From: Hymenobacter monticola | Lineage (GTDB): Bacteria > Bacteroidota > Bacteroidia > Cytophagales > Hymenobacteraceae | Direction of reading: 5' to 3' | NCBI RefSeq assembly: GCF_022811645.1 | Contig: NZ_CP094534.1 | Coordinates: 3,286,001 to 3,350,000, forward strand | Length of the DNA stretch: 64,000 nt | Part shown: positions 55,103 through 62,732 of the stretch, in pieces | Numbering within the stretch: position 1 is the first letter of the stretch | Layout: each line of letters starts with the position of its first letter | Notes under the pieces: model-generated | What the model was told of the DNA's origin: nothing | The model's database searches: none | Seen by the model: the letters and a program-made list of their open reading frames with translations, nothing else | Made by a program: the position numbers and the translations under genes

Positions 55103-55130
55103 CCATACCCACCCTATTTAGTGGGTATGG
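55103..55130. promoter_or_regulatory. perfect 10-bp inverted repeat before the small DNA-binding gene, candidate operator
   Basis: CCATACCCAC-8 bp-GTGGGTATGG, ending 7 bp before ATG 55138. It fits an autoregulatory operator of a ribbon-helix-helix protein, or an RNA hairpin that hides the start. Confidence 0.55.
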
Positions 55131-55137
55131 ACACCAC

Positions 55138-55293
55138 ATGAAAAAATCAACACGCTTTGCTTTTCGGGCTCCCGTTGCCCTTCTCGATAAGGCTAACGCT
55201 ACAGCTCAGCAGAACTGCCACAACCTATCGGCAGTGCTGCGCAAAATGCTAGAGGCTTACGTCTCCGAACAGCCAACAAAAAAGGCTGCCTAA
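55138..55293 (+). CDS. small ribbon-helix-helix-like protein
   Basis: A 51-residue basic protein (MKKSTRFAFRAPVALLDKAN, then ATAQQNCHNLSAVLRKMLEAY) whose beta-strand, helix, helix pattern resembles CopG/Arc/MobC-type DNA-binding proteins: F-x-F-R-x-P strand, then LLDKANATAQQN and LSAVLRKMLEAYV helices. I chose ATG 55138 because the frame upstream runs through the terminator and inverted repeat. It precedes the Rep_trans-type gene by 26 bp and may regulate it or assist at the origin. Confidence 0.65.
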   Translation: MKKSTRFAFRAPVALLDKANATAQQNCHNLSAVLRKMLEAYVSEQPTKKAA

Positions 55294-55319
55294 CCCCTTC
55301 CGTTCACCTTTTTATAACA

Positions 55320-56522
55320 GTGCCAGATGTTATCAACCGTTACGCTATCAATGTCGATTTACACCGCGTACACGTTCAACCCGCTACAACCCTATCTATC
55401 GACGGCCCCGCCCCGGTAGACCTCTTTACCCTCACGTACTCGGAAAGCAAAGACAGCTACACAGCCGGGGAATTCACCGTTGAAAAGGAACGCAGCAATG
55501 ACGCTGCCTATCACTTGCGGCTGAACATTTCATACCGTGGCCAGCCGTTTGCTTTCATGCTGACAGACCGGACCAAAAAGTACGGCTTCAGCAAAAATCT
55601 ACGGCCGCTGCACGTCACAAATGAGGCATTTTATACCCTCAGCCACGGCAGCATATTGGCCGCTTTCCTTCGCGCTTTTGGGTTGGAAATTGCAAACCAT
55701 AGCCAGCTAGATATCTGCCTTTATACGCAGCAGTGTGACCCCGCCAAGCTAATCCAGCGGCTGACCGGTAAGAACGGCAAATACCAACGTATACTGCGCA
55801 AAAATGACAAGGCCGAACACGTTATTGGGGCCAAGGACGCAACCACGGGCAAACTCATCAATACGACCTACTACGGAAAGGACAGCGAGACTGTGACCGT
55901 AAAGATTTACGACAAGTCTCACGAACTCCAAGGCAAGCCCAAACAGTATATTTCCGACTGGCACCTTGCCCACGGGCTCGACCCCACAAAGCCCGTGTAC
56001 AGCCTTGAAATCAGTATCAAGGCCCGCGCCTTGAAAGAGTATCGCACCTACGCCGTGAGTGAAACGGGCGAACAAACGAGCGTGTACCGTGCTACTAATA
56101 ACAATGCCGTTTCAAAAGCAAGCAAACAGACCGAAATAACGAGCTATAACATTGAAATAGAAAAGCTTAACAATCCCGCTTATCTATCGATGCTACTACA
56201 GCAGTTCTGGCCGATTGACATCAGAAAAAAGGATGCTACACGTCCCACCAATTGCACCCGTATTTCACTCATAGACTGGACTATTTACCCAACGGAAGCA
56301 ATCAACAAAACCGTAGCTATCCGCCCAACAACTAACACCCTTGCAAAGCAAAAGAAAATGCTCAAAGACCTCGTTACCTTTTATGCAGAAACCGGCATCC
56401 AATCGGCACTGGATACCGCCCGCGCCATTGCGGCCCGTGACCAGCTTACCGAAACCCTTGCCAAACTGCTAGCCAAGATTGCCCCAGAGAGCCCAGCAGA
56501 ACCCCAGCAACTAGCAGCGTAA
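55320..56522 (+). CDS. Rep_trans-type replication initiator / MobT-like relaxase
   Basis: The 400-residue protein (GTG start, 55320) carries the pattern of the replication initiation factor family (phage CTX RstA, Tn916 Orf20-like): a central INTTYYGKDSETVTVKIYDKSHELQG near 180-205, where the YxG...S...R/KIYDKxxE motif is the hallmark. LEISIKARALKEYRTY near 229-244 and a basic C-terminal helical part follow. Such proteins nick an origin for rolling-circle replication or transfer. I see no partner coupling ATPase, so its role in this element may be copying the excised circle or being mobilised by a helper. A 32-bp internal segment is repeated just after its stop. Confidence 0.75.
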   Translation: MPDVINRYAINVDLHRVHVQPATTLSIDGPAPVDLFTLTYSESKDSYTAGEFTVEKERSNDAAYHLRLNISYRGQPFAFMLTDRTKKYGFSKNLRPLHVTNEAFYTLSHGSILAAFLRAFGLEIANHSQLDICLYTQQCDPAKLIQRLTGKNGKYQRILRKNDKAEHVIGAKDATTGKLINTTYYGKDSETVTVKIYDKSHELQGKPKQYISDWHLAHGLDPTKPVYSLEISIKARALKEYRTYAVSETGEQTSVYRATNNNAVSKASKQTEITSYNIEIEKLNNPAYLSMLLQQFWPIDIRKKDATRPTNCTRISLIDWTIYPTEAINKTVAIRPTTNTLAKQKKMLKDLVTFYAETGIQSALDTARAIAARDQLTETLAKLLAKIAPESPAEPQQLAA

Positions 56523-56879
56523 GCACTGCTAATAACAATGTCGTTTCAAAAGCAAGCAAAACCTATGTAAATAAATCTATACCAGTCAGTTAGTTCGCAA
56601 AGGCTCTGAAGTATCAAAAGCAATCGGCTGGCACTGGTTGTGAAGATGCTTCGGGGCCTTTTGCGTTCTTCAATCCTCAACAATTCCAAGGCTTACGGGA
56701 GAGGAAAGAGCAGCGGCCCGCAAGGGCTTGGCATTATTGCAGCGCAGCGGAAAGAATGGCAACAAGCTGCGACTGGTGAGCCCCGTGGCCTCGGGCCCAA
56801 GCTAGGAATGCAGCGCAGCGGAAAGAGTAGCGCAGAGGGAGCGCAGAACATGTTGACTGCCGCCTTTACCGGGTAACCT
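56523..56879. other. 357-bp noncoding stretch with direct repeats, possible origin region
   Basis: Contains a 32-bp copy (56529-56560) of a segment inside the upstream gene (56095-56126) with one mismatch, and two copies of TGCAGCGCAGCGGAAAGA (about 56738 and 56809). A weak plus-strand frame at 56640-56876 has no recognisable features. It lies between a Rep-type gene and convergent cargo genes, a plausible place for an origin or small RNA. Confidence 0.45.
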
Positions 56880-57587
56880 TCACTTGATTTCTGGGTACTT
56901 CATTTCCGTGCGAACAATTGCAATTCCCCGGCGCAGTACCCACGCATGGGCTTCAAGGATTTCGAGAATCTGCCGCACTTTGAACACTACTGCCCGCTCA
57001 GTGGCCTTGTTCGCATTATCCAAAGCCATGTAGGTAATGGGGTGTTGGGTAGAAACCATTTTGCCCATCAACGCAATGGAGTTTTCTACCCATTTCTTCA
57101 ATTCGGCTTGATATACTACTATTTTCCTTTCCAAATCAAGTTCCTCTCTCACTACTCCCACCGCTTCAGCAACCGTAGGGTCGATACCGAAATAAAGGTC
57201 AATCAAATCACTCACGTCTTTGCCTTCCTCTTGCATTCTTTTTGTAATGCTGGCCATATCCTCAGTATACTTCTGAGCTAAGAGGTACATATTGCTACCC
57301 GCGTACCCATCCTTGGCGATACGCTTGTAAAAGGTGCTTTGCAGTTCAATCCGGTTCAATAAGAGGGACCACTGTTTGACAATAGTTTCGGCTGCTTGGG
57401 CTCTCCGCTTTTGATTGTCCAAGTCTACAGAGTATTGGAAATCTTGCTTTTTTTGCTTGCTATCCAACTCTTTCAATCGCACCTCGTGGCGGTTTCGGTT
57501 TCGAGCAATCAGAAAGCTGCTAATGGCAGTAACAACGGCCGCAGCACTGCCGAGAATAATGGCTTGGGAGAATGTAAAATCGGGCAT
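56880..57587 (-). CDS. membrane-anchored coiled-coil protein, unknown function
   Basis: Not recognised. The 235-residue protein has one N-terminal transmembrane helix (IILGSAAAVVTAISSFLIA, about 10-28), a strongly charged helical stretch (RNRNRHEVRLKELDSKQKKQ, about 30-49) and a helical C-terminal domain. The design, one anchor plus a coiled coil, is common in phage-encoded immunity or superinfection-exclusion proteins, but this is only a resemblance. It is the downstream-most of three minus-strand cargo genes. Confidence 0.7.
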   Translation of the reverse strand: MPDFTFSQAIILGSAAAVVTAISSFLIARNRNRHEVRLKELDSKQKKQDFQYSVDLDNQKRRAQAAETIVKQWSLLLNRIELQSTFYKRIAKDGYAGSNMYLLAQKYTEDMASITKRMQEEGKDVSDLIDLYFGIDPTVAEAVGVVREELDLERKIVVYQAELKKWVENSIALMGKMVSTQHPITYMALDNANKATERAVVFKVRQILEILEAHAWVLRRGIAIVRTEMKYPEIK

Positions 57588-57622
57588 TGGGAGCAGCTAG
57601 GGGAGTAGTGCAAGCTAGGCAC

Positions 57623-57653
57623 AAAAAAAGGGCCTACCCCAGTGGGTAGACCC
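57623..57653 (-). terminator. rho-independent terminator after the RHH/226-residue operon
   Basis: Stem GGGCCTACCC / GGGTAGACCC with one mismatch and a 4-nt loop. On the minus strand it is followed by a run of seven T. It closes the 58609-57724 transcript and separates it from the 235-residue gene. Confidence 0.8.
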
Positions 57654-57723
57654 TTCACGGAATCGGGAGCGAAGCGCCGGGGGCTCTAGTCCCGACAGTT
57701 AATCATGCTTCGCCCGTTTCCGG

Positions 57724-58404
57724 TTATTTGCCCGTGGGTTGGGGTATCATTGCCAGCTTCCCAACCTTTTCCAAATCGGTAACCAGACGCATTACCGCGC
57801 CTTGGTCGGGTGTTAGGTCCCCTTCACCGCTCTCCCCAGTGTAGAAGCGTCCTAGCACGTGCAAGGAGTCGCCCAGCGTGTAGGATGACGAAACCGCCAC
57901 GCGCAATATTTCCCGTAGTTGCTGCAAGTGTTGGCCCAACTCACGGAAGTATTCGAGTACATGTTCACGGCCAGTAAAATCGTAGGTTTTTGAATCCAGC
58001 AGCAACCCCAAATCCAGTTCGCACACGTCGGCAAATGTGGTGAAGGATACCACATTCTTGATAAACCCAGCGCCACGGCTATAAACCCCGTTATAGGCCC
58101 TTTCTAGCTCCTTCACGGCACTCGCAATGTCGTCAATGATATCGTACCCAGTTAGGTCAATGGTATCGCCTATGAGCTTCAAACGGGCCTCGTTAGACTT
58201 CAGCATATCAAAGCGCATCTTCAGTCCCTTATCGGCTCCTAGCAGCTTTTGGAAAAGCTGGGTTCTCAGCGTTGTCTTTATCAGTTCCACGTCAATAGTC
58301 AGCGGGAAATCATTGGCAGCAAGCAACGCCTTGTAGTCGGCAGCAAGTGTAGTAAAATGGGCATTTGCGGCAATGGTAGCCGCGTTTTCTGCTTGGGTAA
58401 TCAT
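57724..58404 (-). CDS. unknown helical cargo protein, paired with an RHH gene
   Basis: Not recognised. The 226-residue protein starts at ATG 58404 (MITQAENAATIAANAHFTTL), 13 bp after the stop of the upstream ribbon-helix-helix gene. It is predominantly helical and acidic, with no membrane segment or catalytic motif that I can name; AYNGVYSRGAGFIKNVVSFT (about 122-141) is the most distinctive segment. The two-gene layout resembles toxin-antitoxin or partition pairs, which is inference from arrangement only. Confidence 0.7.
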   Translation of the reverse strand: MITQAENAATIAANAHFTTLAADYKALLAANDFPLTIDVELIKTTLRTQLFQKLLGADKGLKMRFDMLKSNEARLKLIGDTIDLTGYDIIDDIASAVKELERAYNGVYSRGAGFIKNVVSFTTFADVCELDLGLLLDSKTYDFTGREHVLEYFRELGQHLQQLREILRVAVSSSYTLGDSLHVLGRFYTGESGEGDLTPDQGAVMRLVTDLEKVGKLAMIPQPTGK

Positions 58405-58417
58405 AGTATCGATAGGG

Positions 58418-58609
58418 TTAAGCTTTGTTGCCAGAAGTGAGGAAAGCTGCAATTGCAGCCCGCACCACATCGGAATAATTCAGATAGCGCGTAGCGGCGT
58501 AGCTCTGTAGCTCCATGAACTCGCGCTCACTGACGCGCACCGTCATTTGCCGAAAGCGACGCCCCGGCTTTTGCAGTCCCGCCAATAGTTTGGTAATCGA
58601 ATCTTCCAT
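58418..58609 (-). CDS. ribbon-helix-helix DNA-binding protein
   Basis: The 63-residue protein shows a RHH pattern: strand RFRQMTVRVSEREF (about 18-31), helix MELQSYAATRYL, turn NYSDVVRAAIAAFL (about 44-57), the sequence around N-Y-S-D being a typical second-helix start. Such proteins repress their own operons or act in partition or mobilisation. It is co-transcribed with the 226-residue gene. The upstream region contains CTACCGGTAGATA at 58626, with a CTACCGGTAG palindrome that could be its operator. Confidence 0.8.
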   Translation of the reverse strand: MEDSITKLLAGLQKPGRRFRQMTVRVSEREFMELQSYAATRYLNYSDVVRAAIAAFLTSGNKA

Positions 58610-58625
58610 AGGTAGTTAAATACTT

Positions 58626-58635
58626 CTACCGGTAG
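58626..58635. promoter_or_regulatory. 10-bp palindrome CTACCGGTAG upstream of the RHH gene
   Basis: Perfect palindrome 17 bp upstream of the ATG at 58609 on the minus strand, a plausible site for autorepression by the ribbon-helix-helix protein. Confidence 0.4.
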
Positions 58636-58826
58636 ATAAGTAAAACCCGAAAAACATCCGTAATCACAGCCGACAAGCCGACAAAACGCTTCTCACTGGC
58701 CACATAACTAATTATTCACCAATAATCTACCCTTGGGAATAGTTGATAACAAAGCACCCCAATACCCCCAAACTTCACTAGTGAGCTGCAAACCCACTTT
58801 TTACTGTAATTCTTACCCCGAAAAAC

Positions 58827-59078
58827 CTATTCGCGGGGCTCCCTCGGTGTTCCATTGTTGGAAATACCACCAGAGCCACTGAAAGGGTCCAATACATTCG
58901 GCTGGGGCGGTTGCTTCAATTGTTGCTGGGCCCCGGCATTAATGAGAGCAACTGCTACCGTTGCTTGGGCTGCAAGCCGGGCAGTTTCTTCTTGTGCGCG
59001 GGCATTCCGGCAAACCCCTCGATACGTGAGGTAAGCCGAAATCACGACGCCAGCGAAGACAAAAAACTCAGTGAGCAT
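58827..59078 (-). CDS. small membrane protein, unknown function
   Basis: An 83-residue protein starting at ATG 59078 (MLTEFFVFAGVVISAYLTYR). It has one N-terminal membrane helix (about 4-20), then an Ala-rich amphipathic helix (AQEETARLAAQATVAVALINAG) and a Gly/Pro/Asn tail. The size and topology resemble small phage or plasmid membrane proteins; no family is recognised. The frame is open upstream but runs through the paired GGCCC-type repeats. Confidence 0.6.
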   Translation of the reverse strand: MLTEFFVFAGVVISAYLTYRGVCRNARAQEETARLAAQATVAVALINAGAQQQLKQPPQPNVLDPFSGSGGISNNGTPREPRE

Positions 59079-59192
59079 AAGGGGCGGGGTAAGGTTTCCG
59101 CAAACGTGAGAAGGGGCACGGGCGGGCCGAAAGCCGGGGTATTGCCGTCTGTGATTCAAACTTCCCTCACGGCATAGCCAGCCGCAAGGAAA

Positions 59193-59230
59193 GGGCCCAA
59201 CACGGGCCTTGTGAGGGCCCAACATGGGCC
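59193..59230. repeat. two 16-bp iterons, each an inverted repeat
   Basis: GGGCCCAACACGGGCC at 59193-59208 and GGGCCCAACATGGGCC at 59215-59230, spaced 22 bp (two helical turns). Each contains GGCCC-5 bp-GGGCC. They lie 115-152 bp upstream of the minus-strand ATG at 59078. Confidence 0.6.
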
Positions 59231-59454
59231 GTGCAACTGCTTGAGCAGCGCGGAAGACGAAACAATAAATTTCATAAATGAGGGCTTTTGTAAGTAGACC
59301 TAGCTAAGTTCGGGACTATCGGGGCGGGATTTGTCTGATAGCAAAAGTTTTACTGCGGCGAACCGTTGGAGCGGTCAAAAACCCCATTACTCAAATTTCA
59401 GAATGTGACTGCCGAGCCCGCAAACTTTGGCGGGGGAAAGCGGGGGACAAACAA

Positions 59455-59488
59455 AAAAGGGCCTTCCCACTATGAGAAAGGCCCTTTT
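59455..59488 (-). terminator. rho-independent terminator downstream of the excisionase-like gene
   Basis: Stem AAAAGGGCCTT / AAGGCCCTTTT around a 12-nt loop; on the minus strand it is followed by TTTTTTG. It lies about 108 bp after the stop of the 59596 gene. Confidence 0.8.
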
Positions 59489-59595
59489 AGGCAGTAGACA
59501 AGAAGTGTTCCGTTACATCGGAGAATTATGATATGCCCTCAGTAGCATGTAAAGCCGTTTTCGGTAGGATTCAATTTTTCCCCGCTTTCCCCCGC

Positions 59596-59928
59596 TTATC
59601 GCTTCCGTGCCACGGAACGCCCCCGGTTACGGGCATTGCGAATAATTACTGGGTTGTTATCGTAGAACTCCCAAAAGGCAGCAACCGAAACCCGGTATAA
59701 CGGCCGCTTGTCGCTTCCCCAGTCTGCCGTGGCCCGCAGCTTACCGCTTGCAATCCAGTTTTCAACGGTTTTGCGCACCACCCCGGCATTATCGGCCACC
59801 TCATCAACTGTGAGTAGCTTCATGCTTCCCCGGCCGCTCTCAGAGGCTGGAATGAGCAGCGGCAACAATACCGCTTTCAGTTGGTCGGCAAGGGTATTAA
59901 GTTCTTCGGGGGCTAAGGAGAGTATCAT
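59596..59928 (-). CDS. excisionase-like helix-turn-helix protein
   Basis: The 110-residue protein has an N-terminal helix region (LAPEELNTLADQLKAVLLPL) followed by a MerR/Xis-type winged helix-turn-helix: LLTVDEVADNAGVVRKTVENWIASGKL near 38-64, then PLYRVSVAAFWEFYD. This is the layout of Bacteroidetes HTH_17 excisionase-type proteins. Lying near the right attachment site, it may direct excision or repress the element. A 13-bp palindrome (59954-59966) lies 25 bp upstream of the start. Confidence 0.8.
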   Translation of the reverse strand: MILSLAPEELNTLADQLKAVLLPLLIPASESGRGSMKLLTVDEVADNAGVVRKTVENWIASGKLRATADWGSDKRPLYRVSVAAFWEFYDNNPVIIRNARNRGRSVARKR

Positions 59929-59953
59929 ACTGCGAAGTGTTAGGCTTACTGTG

Positions 59954-59966
59954 ATTCGCAGCGAAT
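59954..59966. promoter_or_regulatory. 13-bp perfect palindrome upstream of the excisionase-like gene
   Basis: ATTCGC-A-GCGAAT, 25 bp upstream of ATG 59928 on the minus strand; a candidate operator. Confidence 0.4.
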
Positions 59967-60088
59967 ACTATCCTAGAGCCCCGCAACTTACCCGCCATGC
60001 TAGCCAACGCTCCCCAGCATCTAGCACCCAACCCCAGAACCCGATATGAAATTTGGAAGAATCTAGCCCTTTCCAGCCACCCCAGAAG

Positions 60089-60112
60089 CGATACCGATAC
60101 TTAACCGATACT
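60089..60112. promoter_or_regulatory. right-end CGATACT repeats, candidate integrase arm sites
   Basis: CGATACC (60089), CGATACT (60095) and CGATACT (60106), the same orientation and sequence as the left-end cluster at 53559-53671. They lie about 56-79 bp inside the right attachment site. Confidence 0.65.
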
Positions 60113-60122
60113 GGCGGAAAGC

Positions 60123-60162
60123 AAAAACTCCGCAACACGCTCAAATTGAGCACATTGCGGAG
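60123..60162 (-). terminator. element-borne terminator placed behind tRNA-Glu
   Basis: Outer stem CTCCGCAA / TTGCGGAG and inner stem GCTCAA / TTGAGC, followed on the minus strand by GTTTTTGC. It is 5 bp inside the element's right end and takes over the terminator function that insertion removed from the tRNA. Confidence 0.75.
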
Positions 60163-60170
60163 CATTGTTG

Positions 60171-60242
60171 TAGTCCGTAGGGGAATCGAACCCCTGTTGG
60201 TAGAATGAAAATCTACTGTCCTAACCCCTAGACGAACGGACC
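60171..60242 (-). tRNA. tRNA-Glu (anticodon TTC)
   Basis: The minus-strand sequence folds as a tRNA: acceptor GGTCCGT with ACGGACT, D arm TCTAGGGGTTAGGA, anticodon stem GTAGA / TCTAC around loop TTTTCAT (anticodon TTC, Glu), T arm AGGGGTTCGATTCCCCT. The 3' CCA is not encoded. It is intact although it is the integration site, since the element restores the 3' end (60168-60193). Confidence 0.93.
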
Positions 60243-60261
60243 GTTGTTCGTTTTGATGATG

Positions 60262-60292
60262 CAAAGGTACGGCGCGCGGCCTTTCGTGCAAG
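60262..60292 (-). promoter_or_regulatory. Bacteroidetes-type promoter of tRNA-Glu
   Basis: On the minus strand a perfect -7 element TACCTTTG (60269-60262) is preceded, with a 19-bp spacer, by CTTG (60292-60289), matching the TTTG/TAnnTTTG rule. The tRNA begins 19 bp downstream of the -7 element. Confidence 0.75.
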
Positions 60293-60425
60293 TATTGGGC
60301 CTAAAAAAAATGGCCTGCGAATGGAAATAGCCTGTTTTTCAGGCTGAAAAATTTGCGCACGATTCGAAGTATGGTCGTTTGCTGGTGGGCAGAAACCCCA
60401 GCCGAGGCTTGTCGGTTGTTGCAGT

Positions 60426-60446
60426 GGGTAGGGGAATCGAACCCCC
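60426..60446 (-). other. tRNA-like T-arm fragment
   Basis: The minus strand carries GGGGGTTCGATTCCCCTACC, which looks like a T arm plus acceptor start. No matching 5' acceptor (AGTGGGT) or proper anticodon arm is found in the next 90 bases. It may be a tRNA remnant or a leftover of an earlier insertion; an unrecognised tRNA is not excluded. Confidence 0.3.
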
Positions 60447-60511
60447 GTTGCCCCATCTTGGGGAATGCGCCGCCAACCCGCGCCATTCTACTATCTTCGC
60501 CCCGATTTTAA

Positions 60512-61567
<1,056 letters not shown>

Positions 61568-61631
61568 TTTTTGATGTGAAGAAATGCTGAGTGTGAAAAT
61601 GTGCGTAACGGCGGATTTTCGGCATAGCAAC

Positions 61632-61661
61632 AAAAAAGCCTGCCTTCCGGCAGGCTTTTTT
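61632..61661 (+). terminator. rho-independent terminator after gap
   Basis: AAAAAAGCCTGCC-TTCC-GGCAGGCTTTTTT: perfect 13-bp stem with a T-run, 64 bp after the gap stop; symmetrical, so it could work in both directions. Confidence 0.9.
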
Positions 61662-61740
61662 GCTTTGAAAACGTAATCCCTATTGCTGCCTTTTCCTTCC
61701 CCCCATTCTACTCATTTCCCACATTCTTACGCTAAATAAA

Positions 61741-62610
61741 TTGCCCAAAACCTGCTTCATCCTCAACCCCAAAGCGGGCCCCAGCCGCCGACACGACATG
61801 CCGGCGCTCATTGCCCAACACTTTGGGACGCGGGAGGCCAACTACGAAATCCGGCAAACCGAATACGCCGGGCACGCTGTGGAGCTTGCCCAACAGGCAG
61901 CGGCCGAGGGATTTGCGGTGGTGGCGGCGGTGGGCGGCGACGGCACGGTGAACGAAGTGGGGCGGGGCCTGCTGGGGACGGAGGCGGCTATGGGCATCAT
62001 TCCGCAGGGCTCGGGTAATGGCCTGGCGCGCCACCTCAAGGTGCCGCTGGGCTTGCCGGCGGCGTTGCGGCGGCTGGCCGCACCCGCATTCAGCCGCATG
62101 GACGTGGGCGTGATGAACGGGCACCCGTTTTTCTGCACCGCCGGCCTGGGCTTCGACGCGCACGTGAGCCAGCACTTTGCCCAGGCCGGCTCGCGCGGGC
62201 TGAGCACCTACCTACGCGTGACGCTGCGCGAGTACCGCCGCTACCGCCCGGTGGCCGTGGAAGTGTACCTGGCCGGCCAGCACCTGGCCACCGACTGCTA
62301 CGTGCTGGCCTTCGCCAACGCCTCGCAGTATGGCAACAACGCCTACATCGCGCCCCTGGCCGACCTTCGCGACGGCCTGCTCGACGTGTGCCTGATTGAT
62401 GCGCTGCCCGCCGGCCGGGCCTTTCGGGTGAGCCTGGCCATGGCCCTGGGCACGCTGCCCCAAAGCAAAGCGGCGGAGTATTTTAGGGTGCCGCAGGCCC
62501 GGGTGCAAGCCGTGGTGCCCATCGGCTTCCACGTCGACGGCGACTACCTGGGGCACGCCACCGAGTTCAGCGTGGAGCTGATGCCGCTGGCATTAGCCGT
62601 GGCAGTTTAA
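61741..62610 (+). CDS. diacylglycerol-kinase-family lipid kinase (YegS/DgkB-like)
   Basis: The 289-residue protein has the DAGK catalytic signature: NPKAG near 8-12, AVGGDGTVNEVGRGL near 62-76 (nucleotide-binding GGDGT) and QGSGNGLARHL near 88-98. A C-terminal beta-sandwich ends with PIGFHVDGDYLGHA. It phosphorylates a lipid or lipid-like alcohol at the membrane. The apparent start is TTG at 61741, since no ATG or GTG is in frame upstream before the first conserved residues; a TTG start is rare and worth checking. Confidence 0.9.
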   Translation: MPKTCFILNPKAGPSRRHDMPALIAQHFGTREANYEIRQTEYAGHAVELAQQAAAEGFAVVAAVGGDGTVNEVGRGLLGTEAAMGIIPQGSGNGLARHLKVPLGLPAALRRLAAPAFSRMDVGVMNGHPFFCTAGLGFDAHVSQHFAQAGSRGLSTYLRVTLREYRRYRPVAVEVYLAGQHLATDCYVLAFANASQYGNNAYIAPLADLRDGLLDVCLIDALPAGRAFRVSLAMALGTLPQSKAAEYFRVPQARVQAVVPIGFHVDGDYLGHATEFSVELMPLALAVAV

Positions 62611-62612
62611 GC

Positions 62613-62732
62613 CATTTAACATGTATCAATTAACATTTAACAGCTCTTTTAGCGCGCTTTATACCGCCATTGCTGGTTGATTGAAAAGGCAAAATCCTGG
62701 GTGTTAAATGATAATTGTTAATTGTTAAATGA
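62613..62732. repeat. family-E AT-rich inverted repeat enclosing a start codon
   Basis: Arms about 62613-62642 and 62701-62732 built of CATTTAACA and AATTAACA words and their inverses. The right arm contains the ATG of the next gene (62729). Confidence 0.7.

Larger units (their letters stand above)
59079..59595. other. 517-bp stretch with paired repeats and a terminator, no gene
   Basis: No convincing coding frame. It holds the two GGGCCCAACAyGGGCC repeats (59193-59230) and a terminator hairpin (59455-59488), both listed separately. Probably the control region for the 83-residue gene. Confidence 0.5.
53500..60193. mobile_element. 6.7-kb integrated element in tRNA-Glu
   Basis: Bounded by a 26-bp direct repeat (53500-53525 and 60168-60193, one mismatch) that equals the 3' part of tRNA-Glu. 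The interior is visibly less GC-rich than the flanks. It carries a tyrosine recombinase next to the left end, two or three small DNA-binding proteins, a Rep_trans-type protein and unknown cargo. No conjugation (FtsK/TcpA, type IV secretion), capsid or Zot-like genes are seen, so it resembles a mini integrative element or a phage/plasmid satellite. Confidence 0.85.

Noticed and set aside
56640..56876. 78-residue plus-strand gene in the element
   Set aside because: Low-complexity Gly/Ser/Arg peptide across direct repeats, no start context and no recognisable pattern.
58626..60170. Inovirus or phage structural genes in the element
   Set aside because: The small membrane protein (58827) could be mistaken for a coat protein, but it has no signal-peptide-plus-single-helix coat layout, and no Zot/pI-type ATPase is present.
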